DNA from: Betaproteobacteria bacterium
GTDB lineage: Bacteria; Pseudomonadota; Gammaproteobacteria; Burkholderiales; SG8-41
Direction of reading: 5' to 3'
Length of the DNA: 40,903 nucleotides
NCBI GenBank assembly: GCA_025363575.1
Contig: JANYDM010000202.1
Span: forward strand, 1 to 40,903
Numbering within the stretch: the stretch's first letter is position 1; each line of letters opens with the position of its first letter. The position numbers and the translations under genes are program-made. Shown in pieces: positions 16,661 to 25,093 of the stretch. Below the pieces are notes generated by a model that was not told the DNA's origin, did not search any database, and worked only from the letters and a program-made list of their open reading frames with translations.

Positions 16661-17622
16661 GCAACCACCCTCATCAGCATCGCGAGCACTCGATTCATGA
16701 CCGGATTGCGATGCTTGAAATAGATATAGGTTGGCAGCAAAACGCTGCCCAGCCGCAGCTTGAAATCGTAAGAACTGGGGCCGGTCTGGTAAACCTTGTA
16801 GCCGTCTCTCAGGCAGATCTCGATGTGATTCAGCATCATGACGAAATACAATCCGTACTTGGGTGCGGCGGCATAGTCCATGCCGAGGTACTTGCCCAGC
16901 ATGAACTGTCCTTTACAAATGAGTAACGCAAACCCGATAAGAGTTTCGCCTTCCCAATACAACACATACTTGCCGATTGGGGCGATAAGCTCGAAAAACT
17001 GCGGCGTCAGCCGTTCAAAACGCATCTCCGCCCGCGCCAGCGTTTGCAGGTAGAGATGATAGATGCGTGCAGCGTGCGCGCGCGGAAAGTCCGCGCACTC
17101 TTCGATCCGCAACGCGCGCGCCCGTTTCATGCGCTGCCGAAATTCGCGCCGCACGGATCCTTTGAGGCCCGAATAAAAGTCACCTTTGATATTGAGCAAC
17201 GCAACCGGCAGGTTGGGCTCGACCGAAAATCCCTGGAGCGGCAGTCCCTCTCCGAAATCCTTGTAAGCAACTACGGACGCCAGCTTGAACAGCTCTGCGT
17301 TGATCGCACGCAGGACGGTCTCCGAGGTTTCGCCATCGATCCTGCCAAAATCGGCGCTGGGATGACCAACGCAGGCGATTCTGAATTGCAACCAGCCCAA
17401 TGCGCGCTTGAGCCATCCTTCGGCAAGAGTCGTATTGATGCAGTACCGTGTCACGAAATAAGGGGCCACGGCGACCTGCTGCCCATCGCGCTTCACGACG
17501 AAATATCCGAGATCGAAGTTTTCGATGCCGGCGTCCTGGAATGCCTTGTAGTAGTCGTAACCTTCTGCCTCGCCAGACAGAAAATCCACGGGCAGCGCAA
17601 GTTGATGCTCAACAGTCAACAT
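16651..17622 (-). CDS. FemAB/GNAT-like acyltransferase
   Basis: A 323-residue cytoplasmic protein of the GNAT superfamily, resembling FemAB-like or BioF2-like acyltransferases. An N-terminal half ends in SGLKGSVRREFRQRMKRARAL, the basic helix typical of this group. The C-terminal GNAT core contains YVLYWEGETLIGFALLICKG, followed by YGLYFVMMLNHIEICLRDGY. The acyl or aminoacyl acceptor is unknown. The ATG at 17622 is the only reasonable start. It is convergent with the PAS protein, the stop codons lying inside a 10-bp overlap. Confidence 0.8.
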   Translation of the reverse strand: MLTVEHQLALPVDFLSGEAEGYDYYKAFQDAGIENFDLGYFVVKRDGQQVAVAPYFVTRYCINTTLAEGWLKRALGWLQFRIACVGHPSADFGRIDGETSETVLRAINAELFKLASVVAYKDFGEGLPLQGFSVEPNLPVALLNIKGDFYSGLKGSVRREFRQRMKRARALRIEECADFPRAHAARIYHLYLQTLARAEMRFERLTPQFFELIAPIGKYVLYWEGETLIGFALLICKGQFMLGKYLGMDYAAAPKYGLYFVMMLNHIEICLRDGYKVYQTGPSSYDFKLRLGSVLLPTYIYFKHRNPVMNRVLAMLMRVVAYE

Positions 17623-17717
17623 TTGCTAACTCAGATATTTCGATGACAGCGCACGATCCAGCAATGAAGCCAGTTGTCGCGGCAACGCGCAGCGTGGCCA
17701 CACGCGGACCGCGCCTT

Positions 17718-17915
17718 TCAGCGTGTATCTGATATCGCCTTTATCGACCACATCACGCATTCCTCGAGCTTGATCTGCGCGAGATCGCGCGCGCGCGAGT
17801 TCGGCAGCATATCGACCACGTCATGCAGATCCTGGGCGAGCTGCTTGAGTTCGTTGACCTGCTGCCGCTCGTCCTCGGTGAGTTGCCGCTGCTCCTTGCG
17901 AAATACCGGTGACAT
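17718..17915 (-). CDS. Small two-helix protein, Acb2/Tad1 hairpin-like
   Basis: A 65-residue charged protein with two predicted helices: ERQQVNELKQLAQDLHDVV, a turn at LPNSR, then ARDLAQIKLEECVMWSIKAI. The second helix, with small residues, KLEE and MW followed by an AI pair, resembles the hairpin domain of the Acb2/Tad1 group of cyclic-nucleotide-binding phage proteins. No phage genes are near. It follows the RND pump gene by 34 bases on the same strand, so it may be the last gene of that operon. Its function is unknown, and the family call rests on a short pattern. Confidence 0.6.
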   Translation of the reverse strand: MSPVFRKEQRQLTEDERQQVNELKQLAQDLHDVVDMLPNSRARDLAQIKLEECVMWSIKAISDTR

Positions 17916-17949
17916 ATGCCCTCCAATCGGCCGTGGATATGCTGATTAA

Positions 17950-20900
17950 CTAGATCAACTCGTCGTCGTCTTCCGCCAGCAATTCCCTGCCGGCGAAAAT
18001 GGGAAACAGCAGCGGCAGCAACAGCAGGGTAAAAAATGTCGCCGATACAATGCCGCCAACGATGACCACCGCGAACGGCCGCTGCGTCTCCGAGCCTATG
18101 CCGTGGGAAAGCGCCGCCGGCAACAATCCGATTCCAGCCATCAATGCAGTCATGACGATAGGCCGCAGCCGCGATACAGCGCCTTCCGTAACGGCTTCGG
18201 CGAGTCCTCTGCCATTGCGCATGAGTTCCGCAAACTGCTCGACCATGATGACGCCGTTCTGCACGGAGATGCCCGCCACTGCAATGAAGCCAACGGCCGC
18301 CGACACCGATAGATGCAGGCCCGCCAGGCCGAGCCCGGCGAGCCCGCCGATCAAGGTAAACGGCACCATCAGCAGCACCAGCAAAGCCTCTTTCATCGAG
18401 CCAAATGCCCAGAACAGCAGAACAAAAATCAGGCCTACGGAAATCGGTATTATGACTTTCAGGCGTGCGATTGCACGTTGCTGGTTCTCGAACTGGCCGC
18501 CCCACGTCATGTAATAGCCGGGCGGCAATTTGACTTTGGCATTGACCTTCGTCATCGCCTCCGCAACGAAGCTCCCCTGATCGCGCCCCAGCAAATTCGC
18601 CTTGACGGCGACATTGCGGCCGCCCGCCTCGCGCGACACGCGGCCCGCGCCCTGCTTGACGGAGACATCGGCGATGAAACCAAGCGGTATCGTAGTTCCG
18701 GCGCCGCCCGGCAATGCGATAGGCAGATCAGCCACGTCGTCGACCGCATCGCGGAACTCCTCGTCGATGCGAAGTGTGACGTCGAATCGACGGTCGCCGT
18801 CGTAAAATGTATTGACGCTGCTGGGTGAGAGCGCGAGCTGGATGGTGTTGTTGATATCGCCGATATTGATGCCATAGCGTGCCATGCGCGTACGGTCGAA
18901 CGTTACCGTCAACTCGGTCTGGCCGCCGATCTTGAACGCGCCGACATCCGCGGCGCCTTGAATCGACGCGAGGACATTGACGATCTGCTCGCTCTTGTCT
19001 TCCAGCACCTGCAGGTCGGGGCCGAAAATCTTGACGACGATTTCGCCCTTCGCGCCAGACAGTGCTTCGTTCAAATTGTCTTCGATGACCTGGGAGAAGT
19101 TCGTCGGCACGCCGGGCATCGCATGAATTTTCTCTGTCATGTCCGCGACCATGGCATCTTTGCTGGCGAAGCGCCACGTTTCACGCGGCTTCAAATCGGC
19201 CATGATCTCCAGATTGTTGGGGCCTTTGGGATCGGTGCCGTCGTCGGGCCGCCCGACCTGGGTGATCACGTTGATCACCTCTGGATAGCTTTTCAGAATG
19301 CGGCGCACTTCACGCTCGACTTCTTTGGTGCGTTCGATCGCGGTGGACGGCGGCAGCGTGATGGTGAGCCAGATATTGCCCTCATCTAGCTTGGGCAGAA
19401 ACTCGCTGCCGAGCCTGGGCGCAAGAACCAATGTAATGGTGAGAATTGCGACTGCTACGAGGACGACCGATTTGCGGCGCTGCCCGGCCCAACTGAGCAC
19501 GCGGCGATAGCGCTCCTGGATGCCATGCATCCACGCACTATGTTTTTCGGCCAGATCACGTTTCTGCAGCGCGTAACTCAGCAATGTCGGCACCAGCGTG
19601 AGCGTCAACAAAATCGCGCCCAGGAGCGCAAACGACAGCGTAAACGCCATCGGTGAAAATATTTTTCCCTCGACGCGCTGAAATGTGAATATCGGCATGA
19701 ATGCCAGAATAATGATCGCCTTCGAAAACATGATCGGACGTCCGAGCTCCATCGCCGTGTTTTTCAGCGTATGCAGCCGCCAACCGTAGCCGCTATGTAC
19801 CGGATTGTTTTCAGCCGCCCCCAGCGCAAGCTTCACCATCAATGCCTCAACCAGCACGACGGCGCTGTCGATGATGATGCCGAAATCCACTGCGCCCAGC
19901 GAAATGAGATTGGCGCCGACGCCGCGGGCGTCCATCAGCACAAAAGCAAACAGCAGCGACAGCGGGATCACCGTCGCAACCGCGAGTGCCGCATACCAGT
20001 TGCGCAGGAACAGCATGAGTATTGCGACTACGAGCACCGCGCCGATAGCGAGATTCTCGGTCACCGTATGCACCGTATGTTTTACGAGATCGGTCCGGTC
20101 GTAATACGGCACAATGCTGACCCCCGGCGGCAGACGGGTCGAGATTTTGGCTATCTCGACCTTCAAATCTTCGACCACAGTTGTTGCATTCTGCCCCTTG
20201 GTCATCTGCACGATCGCCTGTACGACGTCTTCTCGCTCGTTGAAAGCGACGATGCCCGAGCGCGGCCGTCCGCCAATCTCCACTCGCGCAAGATCGCCGA
20301 CCTGAATCGGTTTGCCGTTGCGCGATGCGACGACCACCCGGCGAATTTCATCAATGCTCGAAAATAATCCGATGCCGCGGATTACCAGCGCCTCATCGCC
20401 GCGCCTGAGCAAGCCGCCGCCCGAATTGGCGCTATTGTTGGTCAACGCCTGGCCGAGCTGATCGATGGTGATTGCATATTTCCGCAGAAGAAACGGATTG
20501 ACCTTGACCTGATATTCCTTTACCAGGCCCCCGAAGCTGACGATATCAGCGACGCCGGGGGTGCGGCGCAAGGCCGGTTTGAGCGTCCAGTCCTGCAGCG
20601 CGCGTACTTCAGTGAGCGGCATGTCCGGCGGCGCTACGAGCACATACCGGTAAATTTCACCGACCGCATTGGAGAGCGGCGCCAGCGATGCCTGAATATT
20701 CGCCGGCAGGTTTACGGTTTGCAGCTTTTCGAGCACCTGCTGGCGCGCGAAATAATCGTTGGTCGCGTCGGCAAACGTGAGAGTGACCACCGACAAACCG
20801 GTAATCGATACCGAGCGCAATTGCGTCATGCGCGGCACGCCGCTCATCTCGCGCTCGATAGGCAGCGTTACCGACCTTTCAACTTCCTCCGGGGCCTGGC

Positions 20901-21063
20901 CCGGCACTTGCGTGATGATCTGGACCTGGACGTCCTGCACGTCAGGAAAAGCTTCGATCGGTAGATTACGCCACGCGTTCCACCCGAAAACGGCGAGAGC
21001 AATGGCAAGCGCCAGCACGAATACCCGCTGCTGCAATGCAAATGTTATGAGCCTGTCAAGCAT
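17950..21063 (-). CDS. Heavy-metal-type RND efflux pump (CzcA/CusA family)
   Basis: A 1037-residue inner-membrane proton antiporter. It has twelve membrane helices and two large periplasmic loops. The helix-4 relay reads GAVDFGIIIDSAVVLVEAL, with Asp, Asp and Glu spaced as in CzcA-type pumps. The N-terminus is typical (MLDRLITFALQQR, then LPIEAFPDVQDVQVQI). Such pumps expel Co/Zn/Cd, Cu/Ag or Ni; the metal cannot be read safely here. It is third in the operon after the outer-membrane factor and adaptor genes, 12 bases from the adaptor gene. Regulation by the divergent two-component system is an inference. Confidence 0.93.
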   Translation of the reverse strand: MLDRLITFALQQRVFVLALAIALAVFGWNAWRNLPIEAFPDVQDVQVQIITQVPGQAPEEVERSVTLPIEREMSGVPRMTQLRSVSITGLSVVTLTFADATNDYFARQQVLEKLQTVNLPANIQASLAPLSNAVGEIYRYVLVAPPDMPLTEVRALQDWTLKPALRRTPGVADIVSFGGLVKEYQVKVNPFLLRKYAITIDQLGQALTNNSANSGGGLLRRGDEALVIRGIGLFSSIDEIRRVVVASRNGKPIQVGDLARVEIGGRPRSGIVAFNEREDVVQAIVQMTKGQNATTVVEDLKVEIAKISTRLPPGVSIVPYYDRTDLVKHTVHTVTENLAIGAVLVVAILMLFLRNWYAALAVATVIPLSLLFAFVLMDARGVGANLISLGAVDFGIIIDSAVVLVEALMVKLALGAAENNPVHSGYGWRLHTLKNTAMELGRPIMFSKAIIILAFMPIFTFQRVEGKIFSPMAFTLSFALLGAILLTLTLVPTLLSYALQKRDLAEKHSAWMHGIQERYRRVLSWAGQRRKSVVLVAVAILTITLVLAPRLGSEFLPKLDEGNIWLTITLPPSTAIERTKEVEREVRRILKSYPEVINVITQVGRPDDGTDPKGPNNLEIMADLKPRETWRFASKDAMVADMTEKIHAMPGVPTNFSQVIEDNLNEALSGAKGEIVVKIFGPDLQVLEDKSEQIVNVLASIQGAADVGAFKIGGQTELTVTFDRTRMARYGINIGDINNTIQLALSPSSVNTFYDGDRRFDVTLRIDEEFRDAVDDVADLPIALPGGAGTTIPLGFIADVSVKQGAGRVSREAGGRNVAVKANLLGRDQGSFVAEAMTKVNAKVKLPPGYYMTWGGQFENQQRAIARLKVIIPISVGLIFVLLFWAFGSMKEALLVLLMVPFTLIGGLAGLGLAGLHLSVSAAVGFIAVAGISVQNGVIMVEQFAELMRNGRGLAEAVTEGAVSRLRPIVMTALMAGIGLLPAALSHGIGSETQRPFAVVIVGGIVSATFFTLLLLPLLFPIFAGRELLAEDDDELI

Positions 21064-21075
21064 GGTTGATGCGGA

Positions 21076-22233
21076 CTACTCGCCCGAGAACTCGGAATTC
21101 AGCAGCAGCGCGCCTTCGGTCACCACCTTGTCCCCATTAGTGAGCCCTTGCTTGACATAGCTCTCATTGCGACCCTGCAGGCCGAGGCTCACCTGGCGCC
21201 TCTCAAAGACACCACGTTCCTTTTCAACGAATACGAAGGAGTACAGGCCGATTGTCAACAATGCGGAATTCGGTATTCGCGGCAGCTTGGCTCGCGTTTC
21301 TGCAAGGGGCGTTACCCGCGCATACATTTCGGGCTTCAGGAGCCGTTGCGGGTTGTCCATCACGCAGCGCACCTGCACGCGACGCGTGCCGGGATCGAGC
21401 ACATCGCCGATCGAAGCAACACGCGCCGGAAACCGGCGGTTGGGATAGGCATCGACTTCGACGTCCACGCCTTGCCCGGGATGCAGTGCCGCGAGACTGC
21501 GTTCGGGAAGGTCCACCATGACCCAGAGATGGGCCGTATTGCTGACGACGAACAATGGATTTGGCGCGTCCGGCCTGACTTCGGATCCGGGATTGACCGT
21601 GCGTTCCGCGACGACTCCCGCAATCGGCGAGCGCAACAAATAACCAGTGCCGACCGCCTCGCCCGCATTCGGATCGAGGTTGCGCAGCCGGTTCTGCGCG
21701 CGGACCTGCTCTGCCTCGGCCTGACGCACATCGTTCTCGGCCGACTCCAAATCCTTGCGCGCAAGCACTTCGGCTTCGAACAGCTCACGGGCGCGCGCAA
21801 AGGCCTTCTGCTTAAGCTGAAGATCGGCGCGCGACTTGACGACATCGGCGGCTGCCGCGGCAAATTCGGGCGAATCAAGCGTTACGAGCGATTGTCCGGC
21901 CGTTACGATATCGCCGGGTTGCGCGAATATGCGAGTGACGCGGCCCGCGATGGGCGAGCTGATGCGGGCAGTGTGATTCTCGTCGTAGGCGATACGCGCG
22001 CTTAACGGGTCCAGCAGCGGTTCCGGCAGCGCCTCGATAACTTCGACTTTTATAAAATTCAGCTGAGGCGAGCCCGCGGCAAAACGCAGTTCCCGCGCAT
22101 TGAGCTGGGTCGGCGGGGCAACCGCAGGCTTCTCATCGCTGGTGCGCGTTCGATTCTGAATGTATATCCATGTCGCCGCGGCGAGCACCAGCATGGCACC
22201 CAGCACACAAAATATGATTACGCGCTTTTTCAC
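21076..22233 (-). CDS. RND efflux periplasmic adaptor (CzcB-like)
   Basis: A 385-residue membrane fusion protein. The N-terminal signal anchor (VIIFCVLGAMLVLAAATWIYI) leads to a lipoyl/barrel-sandwich region (ARISSPIAGRVTRIFAQPGD ... LLRSPIAGVVAERTVNPG) split by a coiled-coil hairpin at about residues 125-185. Beta-barrel and membrane-proximal domains end the protein. It bridges the inner-membrane pump and the outer-membrane channel. I see no His-rich metal-binding extension. It lies 12 bases before the pump gene and 214 bases after the outer-membrane factor gene. Confidence 0.92.
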   Translation of the reverse strand: MKKRVIIFCVLGAMLVLAAATWIYIQNRTRTSDEKPAVAPPTQLNARELRFAAGSPQLNFIKVEVIEALPEPLLDPLSARIAYDENHTARISSPIAGRVTRIFAQPGDIVTAGQSLVTLDSPEFAAAAADVVKSRADLQLKQKAFARARELFEAEVLARKDLESAENDVRQAEAEQVRAQNRLRNLDPNAGEAVGTGYLLRSPIAGVVAERTVNPGSEVRPDAPNPLFVVSNTAHLWVMVDLPERSLAALHPGQGVDVEVDAYPNRRFPARVASIGDVLDPGTRRVQVRCVMDNPQRLLKPEMYARVTPLAETRAKLPRIPNSALLTIGLYSFVFVEKERGVFERRQVSLGLQGRNESYVKQGLTNGDKVVTEGALLLNSEFSGE

Positions 22234-22447
22234 GCCAGGCTCCTGATTTCACGACGCCGGAAATTGCAATCCGAATAAATCAATTCGAGCAGGCCGCAAC
22301 TTTCAGTCGCCCCTGGCGACGTTGCCATTGCGTTCCGGCCGGCAGTATTTGCGCTTCGGCGGCGACTACAACTTAAATGAGCTTTATCGATCATGCATAT
22401 ATCCTGGCGTTATTCCCGGCCCTTATCGTTCGAACGACTTCTGGTTT

Positions 22448-23965
22448 CTATTTTGCCCGCGCGCCATCGTCGGCCGCCATGTCAATACGATTCCACCAGC
22501 CTCCGCCGAGCGCCTGAAACAGTGCGACCGTGTCTTCATAACGACTCGCCCTCGCCTGCACCAGGTTCAGGACCGCCTGCTGATAAGCCTGTTGCGCGCT
22601 CAGCAAAGCCAGATAGTTCACCGACCCGAGCTTGCGGCCGCGTTGCACGTAATCCAGACTTTTTGCGGCGGCGCGCTCTGCTGTCACTTGAGCTGCCAGC
22701 ACTTCGGCATCGAATTCCAAAGCCCGCAGCGTGTCTGCGACGTTCCTGAACGCGGTGATCACCGTACTCTTATATTGAGCTGCCGCCTGGTCGAACGCCG
22801 CTTCAGCACCGCGTTTGCGGTGGATCAGGGTACCGCCGGCAAACAATGTTTGAGCAATATTCGCTCCCAGGCTCCAGAAAATATTGCCCGCCTGAAAAAT
22901 CTGGCCCAGCTCGGTGGCGACGCCGCCCTTCGCCGCGCTGATAGTGATCTGCGGCAGCATATTGCCAATGGCAACTCCGATCAGGGCACTGGCCGCGTGC
23001 AGTTGAGCTTCGGCGGCCCGCACGTCAGGGCGTTGCTCGACCAGTTTCGACGGCAAACTCAGCGGCAGCTCCTGCGGCAGCTCCAGGCCGGCAAGGTTGA
23101 ATTGTTCTGCGGGCTCTTCGTTGGGCAAACCTCCCGATAATGCCGTGAGCAGGTTTCTTTGTTGCGCCAACTGCTTTTTCAGCACCGGCACGGTAGCGAG
23201 AGTTTGCGCGAGCAACGCTTCCTGCGCCACCACCTCCGACTTTGCGATTTGTCCCGCATCGAATTGCACCTGAGAAATTCGCAACTGCTCACGCTGAACG
23301 GTCGTGATGATTTCCGTTGCTTCCAGTTGAGCTCTCAATAGCGCTTCCTGGATCGCAGCCGACACGACATTGGATGTCAGGGAAACATAGGCGGCCTCAA
23401 CCTGAAATCGCTGCACGTCGGCCAGCGCCTGCAAGGATTCCACCTGGCGGCGGTTGAGCCCGAATACATCGGGCGCATAAGAAATCGCAAGCTGCGCCGT
23501 GTAGAGATTGTACACAGCGTCACCCGAATTCAAAGTGGGAGCAAGCGTTCCCACCGCGTTTCTCTGACGGGAAGGCCCGCCGTTAACCTGGATTTGCGGG
23601 AAGAAAAATCCGCGTTGGGCGTAGACGTTTTCCATCGCCTGCCGCAACGCCGCGTCGGCGGCGCGCAAATCGGGATTTCTCTTCAGCGATGATTCGACAA
23701 GCCGGTTCAGCTCCGGCGAACGGAATAACGTCCACCATTGCGAAGGCAGATCCATGCCCCGGACAATTTGTTGCGAAGCGCCTCCCGGCACGCTGGCGCC
23801 GGTGGTTTTTCCCAGCTGCCCCGCCGGCCCGTAGCTGTCATCGGATGGCGCGCGCGGACGCAGGAAATTGGGTCCCACCGTACATCCGGCAAGCAAAATT
23901 GCAATCCCTCCCGCAATGATCGCGCGGCATGCCGGGCTGGCGCCCAATCGAACATGCCGAATCAT
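22448..23965 (-). CDS. Outer-membrane efflux lipoprotein (NodT/OprM type)
   Basis: A 505-residue TolC-like channel of the NodT family. The signal peptide ends in a lipobox, LLAGC, so the mature Cys is lipidated. Two outer-membrane efflux repeats follow, with the conserved WWTLFRSPELNRLVESSLKRNPDLRAA and a second-half LAQ...LLTALSGG segment. I use the ATG at 23965 because AGGGAGG lies just ahead of it; the open frame begins 12 codons further up, at 24001. Its pairing with a heavy-metal RND pump differs from the usual CzcC. It is the first gene of the efflux operon. Confidence 0.9.
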   Translation of the reverse strand: MIRHVRLGASPACRAIIAGGIAILLAGCTVGPNFLRPRAPSDDSYGPAGQLGKTTGASVPGGASQQIVRGMDLPSQWWTLFRSPELNRLVESSLKRNPDLRAADAALRQAMENVYAQRGFFFPQIQVNGGPSRQRNAVGTLAPTLNSGDAVYNLYTAQLAISYAPDVFGLNRRQVESLQALADVQRFQVEAAYVSLTSNVVSAAIQEALLRAQLEATEIITTVQREQLRISQVQFDAGQIAKSEVVAQEALLAQTLATVPVLKKQLAQQRNLLTALSGGLPNEEPAEQFNLAGLELPQELPLSLPSKLVEQRPDVRAAEAQLHAASALIGVAIGNMLPQITISAAKGGVATELGQIFQAGNIFWSLGANIAQTLFAGGTLIHRKRGAEAAFDQAAAQYKSTVITAFRNVADTLRALEFDAEVLAAQVTAERAAAKSLDYVQRGRKLGSVNYLALLSAQQAYQQAVLNLVQARASRYEDTVALFQALGGGWWNRIDMAADDGARAK

Positions 23966-24424
23966 GCCTCCCTCCCTGGTTCGCGAGAATGGCGGAATCA
24001 TACGCGGAAGCCGGGGGCGGGCGAAAAATGCCGATAAATGAACGTGAAGCAGTTAATGAATTTTCTGCCCAAAAAAAATCTCCGCCTGGCGCAAAGTGAG
24101 CCGCGCCAGGACGGAGTTTAAGGATGCCAAGCCGGGTGCCGGTTCAGCTCCGGCAGCGAGCGCGCTTCCGCCCCCGAGGAGGAAAGCGACAGACAGCGCA
24201 CGCAAACCTGACAGCATCATGTTGTGACGTCCCGGAAATGGCTTGCTGCGACATCCCGCGCTGCCGCAACATGATTTTTTGATGCTAGCAATCGTCACTT
24301 ACTCCAACCTTACATATCCCGCGCCCGTCCCCGGCGGAAGCGAAATCTACCACACCGCGCGTGGTTTGCGAGTGCGCTACACTATGAACGGGTAAATGAT
24401 TATTTTTCACGTACTTAGAGCGCC
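23966..24424. other. Divergent control region between the RND operon and the two-component system
   Basis: Its 459 bases separate the outer-membrane factor (-) from the response regulator (+). The main element is the minus-strand terminator at 24071-24116. A 55-codon open frame with a signal-peptide-like start (ATG at 24220, stop at 24053) runs through that terminator, so it is doubtful as a gene. Near the right end are an imperfect dyad ACCAC-N7-GTGGT (about 24348-24364) and an A/T-rich stretch at 24393-24410, which may hold the promoter of the regulator. No convincing promoter for the efflux operon was found. Confidence 0.6.
24071..24116 (-). terminator. Strong intrinsic terminator in the leader of the efflux operon
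   Basis: Read on the minus strand, a 13-bp stem with one bulged T (arms 24116-24103 and 24092-24080, 10-base loop) is followed by A and eight Ts (24078-24071). This is a textbook Rho-independent terminator. It sits about 105 bases upstream of the outer-membrane factor ATG, and no good gene precedes it on that strand. It may be an attenuator or the end of a short transcript. Confidence 0.85.
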
Positions 24425-25093
24425 ATGCGGATACTCATAGTCGAAGACGATCCGGTTCTCGCCGATGGCCTCACGCGCTCGCTGCGGCAGGCCGAATTCG
24501 CCGTCGATTGCGTGCACGACGGCGCCGGCGCCGATCACGTCCTGACGGCGCAAAGCTACGACCTCGTGATCCTCGATCTCGGACTGCCCGGGCTCGACGG
24601 GTTCGATGTATTAAAACGGCTGCGGCGGCGCGGCGGCGCGGTGCCGGTGATGGTGCTGACCGCGCGCGACGGCTTGTCGGACCGCGTCAAAGGCCTCGAT
24701 CTCGGCGCCGACGACTATATGATAAAGCCATTCGATCTGCCCGAGCTGGAGGCGCGCGTGCGCGCGTTGATCCGCCGCGGACAAGCCGGCGGCAGCGCGC
24801 TGCTCACGCACGGACCGCTCGCGCTCGACACCGGCGGGCGCCGCGCGACCCTGCACGGCGCGCCGCTCGAACTGTCGGCTCGCGAACTCGGCGTGCTCGA
24901 AGTGCTCATGCTGCGCAGCGGGCGCGTCGTCAACAAGGAGCAGCTCGCCGGCCAGCTCTACGGCTGGGACGAGGAGGTCGGCGCCAACGCGATTGAGGTC
25001 TACGTGCACCGGCTGCGCAAAAAAGTGGAATCCGCGGGCGTCAAGATACGCACTATCCGCGGCCTCGGTTACCTGCTGGAAAAAGAAGCGTGA
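24425..25093 (+). CDS. OmpR-family response regulator (TctD/QseB-like)
   Basis: A 222-residue regulator. The receiver domain (residues 1-115) has the acidic pair Glu7-Asp8, phospho-acceptor Asp51 (LVILDLGLPG) and Lys101 (YMIKPF). The winged-helix DNA-binding domain (about 125-220) has YVHRLRKKVES and a final RTIRGLGYLLE. It activates or represses transcription once phosphorylated. The stop overlaps the GTG of the sensor kinase (GTGA, 25090-25093). The divergent RND efflux operon is the obvious candidate target, but no binding repeat was identified. Confidence 0.94.
   Translation: MRILIVEDDPVLADGLTRSLRQAEFAVDCVHDGAGADHVLTAQSYDLVILDLGLPGLDGFDVLKRLRRRGGAVPVMVLTARDGLSDRVKGLDLGADDYMIKPFDLPELEARVRALIRRGQAGGSALLTHGPLALDTGGRRATLHGAPLELSARELGVLEVLMLRSGRVVNKEQLAGQLYGWDEEVGANAIEVYVHRLRKKVESAGVKIRTIRGLGYLLEKEA

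Noticed and set aside
22306..22320. 6-bp hairpin GTCGCC-CCT-GGCGAC between the outer-membrane factor and adaptor genes
   Set aside because: Short stem without a T-run on either strand; not enough to call a terminator or operator.
24053..24220. 55-codon minus-strand frame with a signal-peptide-like start
   Set aside because: A strong terminator lies within its last codons, so a full mRNA is unlikely. It is kept only as part of the leader/attenuator finding.
24243..24278. Plus-strand terminator-like hairpin near TTTTTT before the response regulator
   Set aside because: The stem has mismatches and a wobble pair, the T-run is offset by several bases, and no upstream plus-strand gene needs it.
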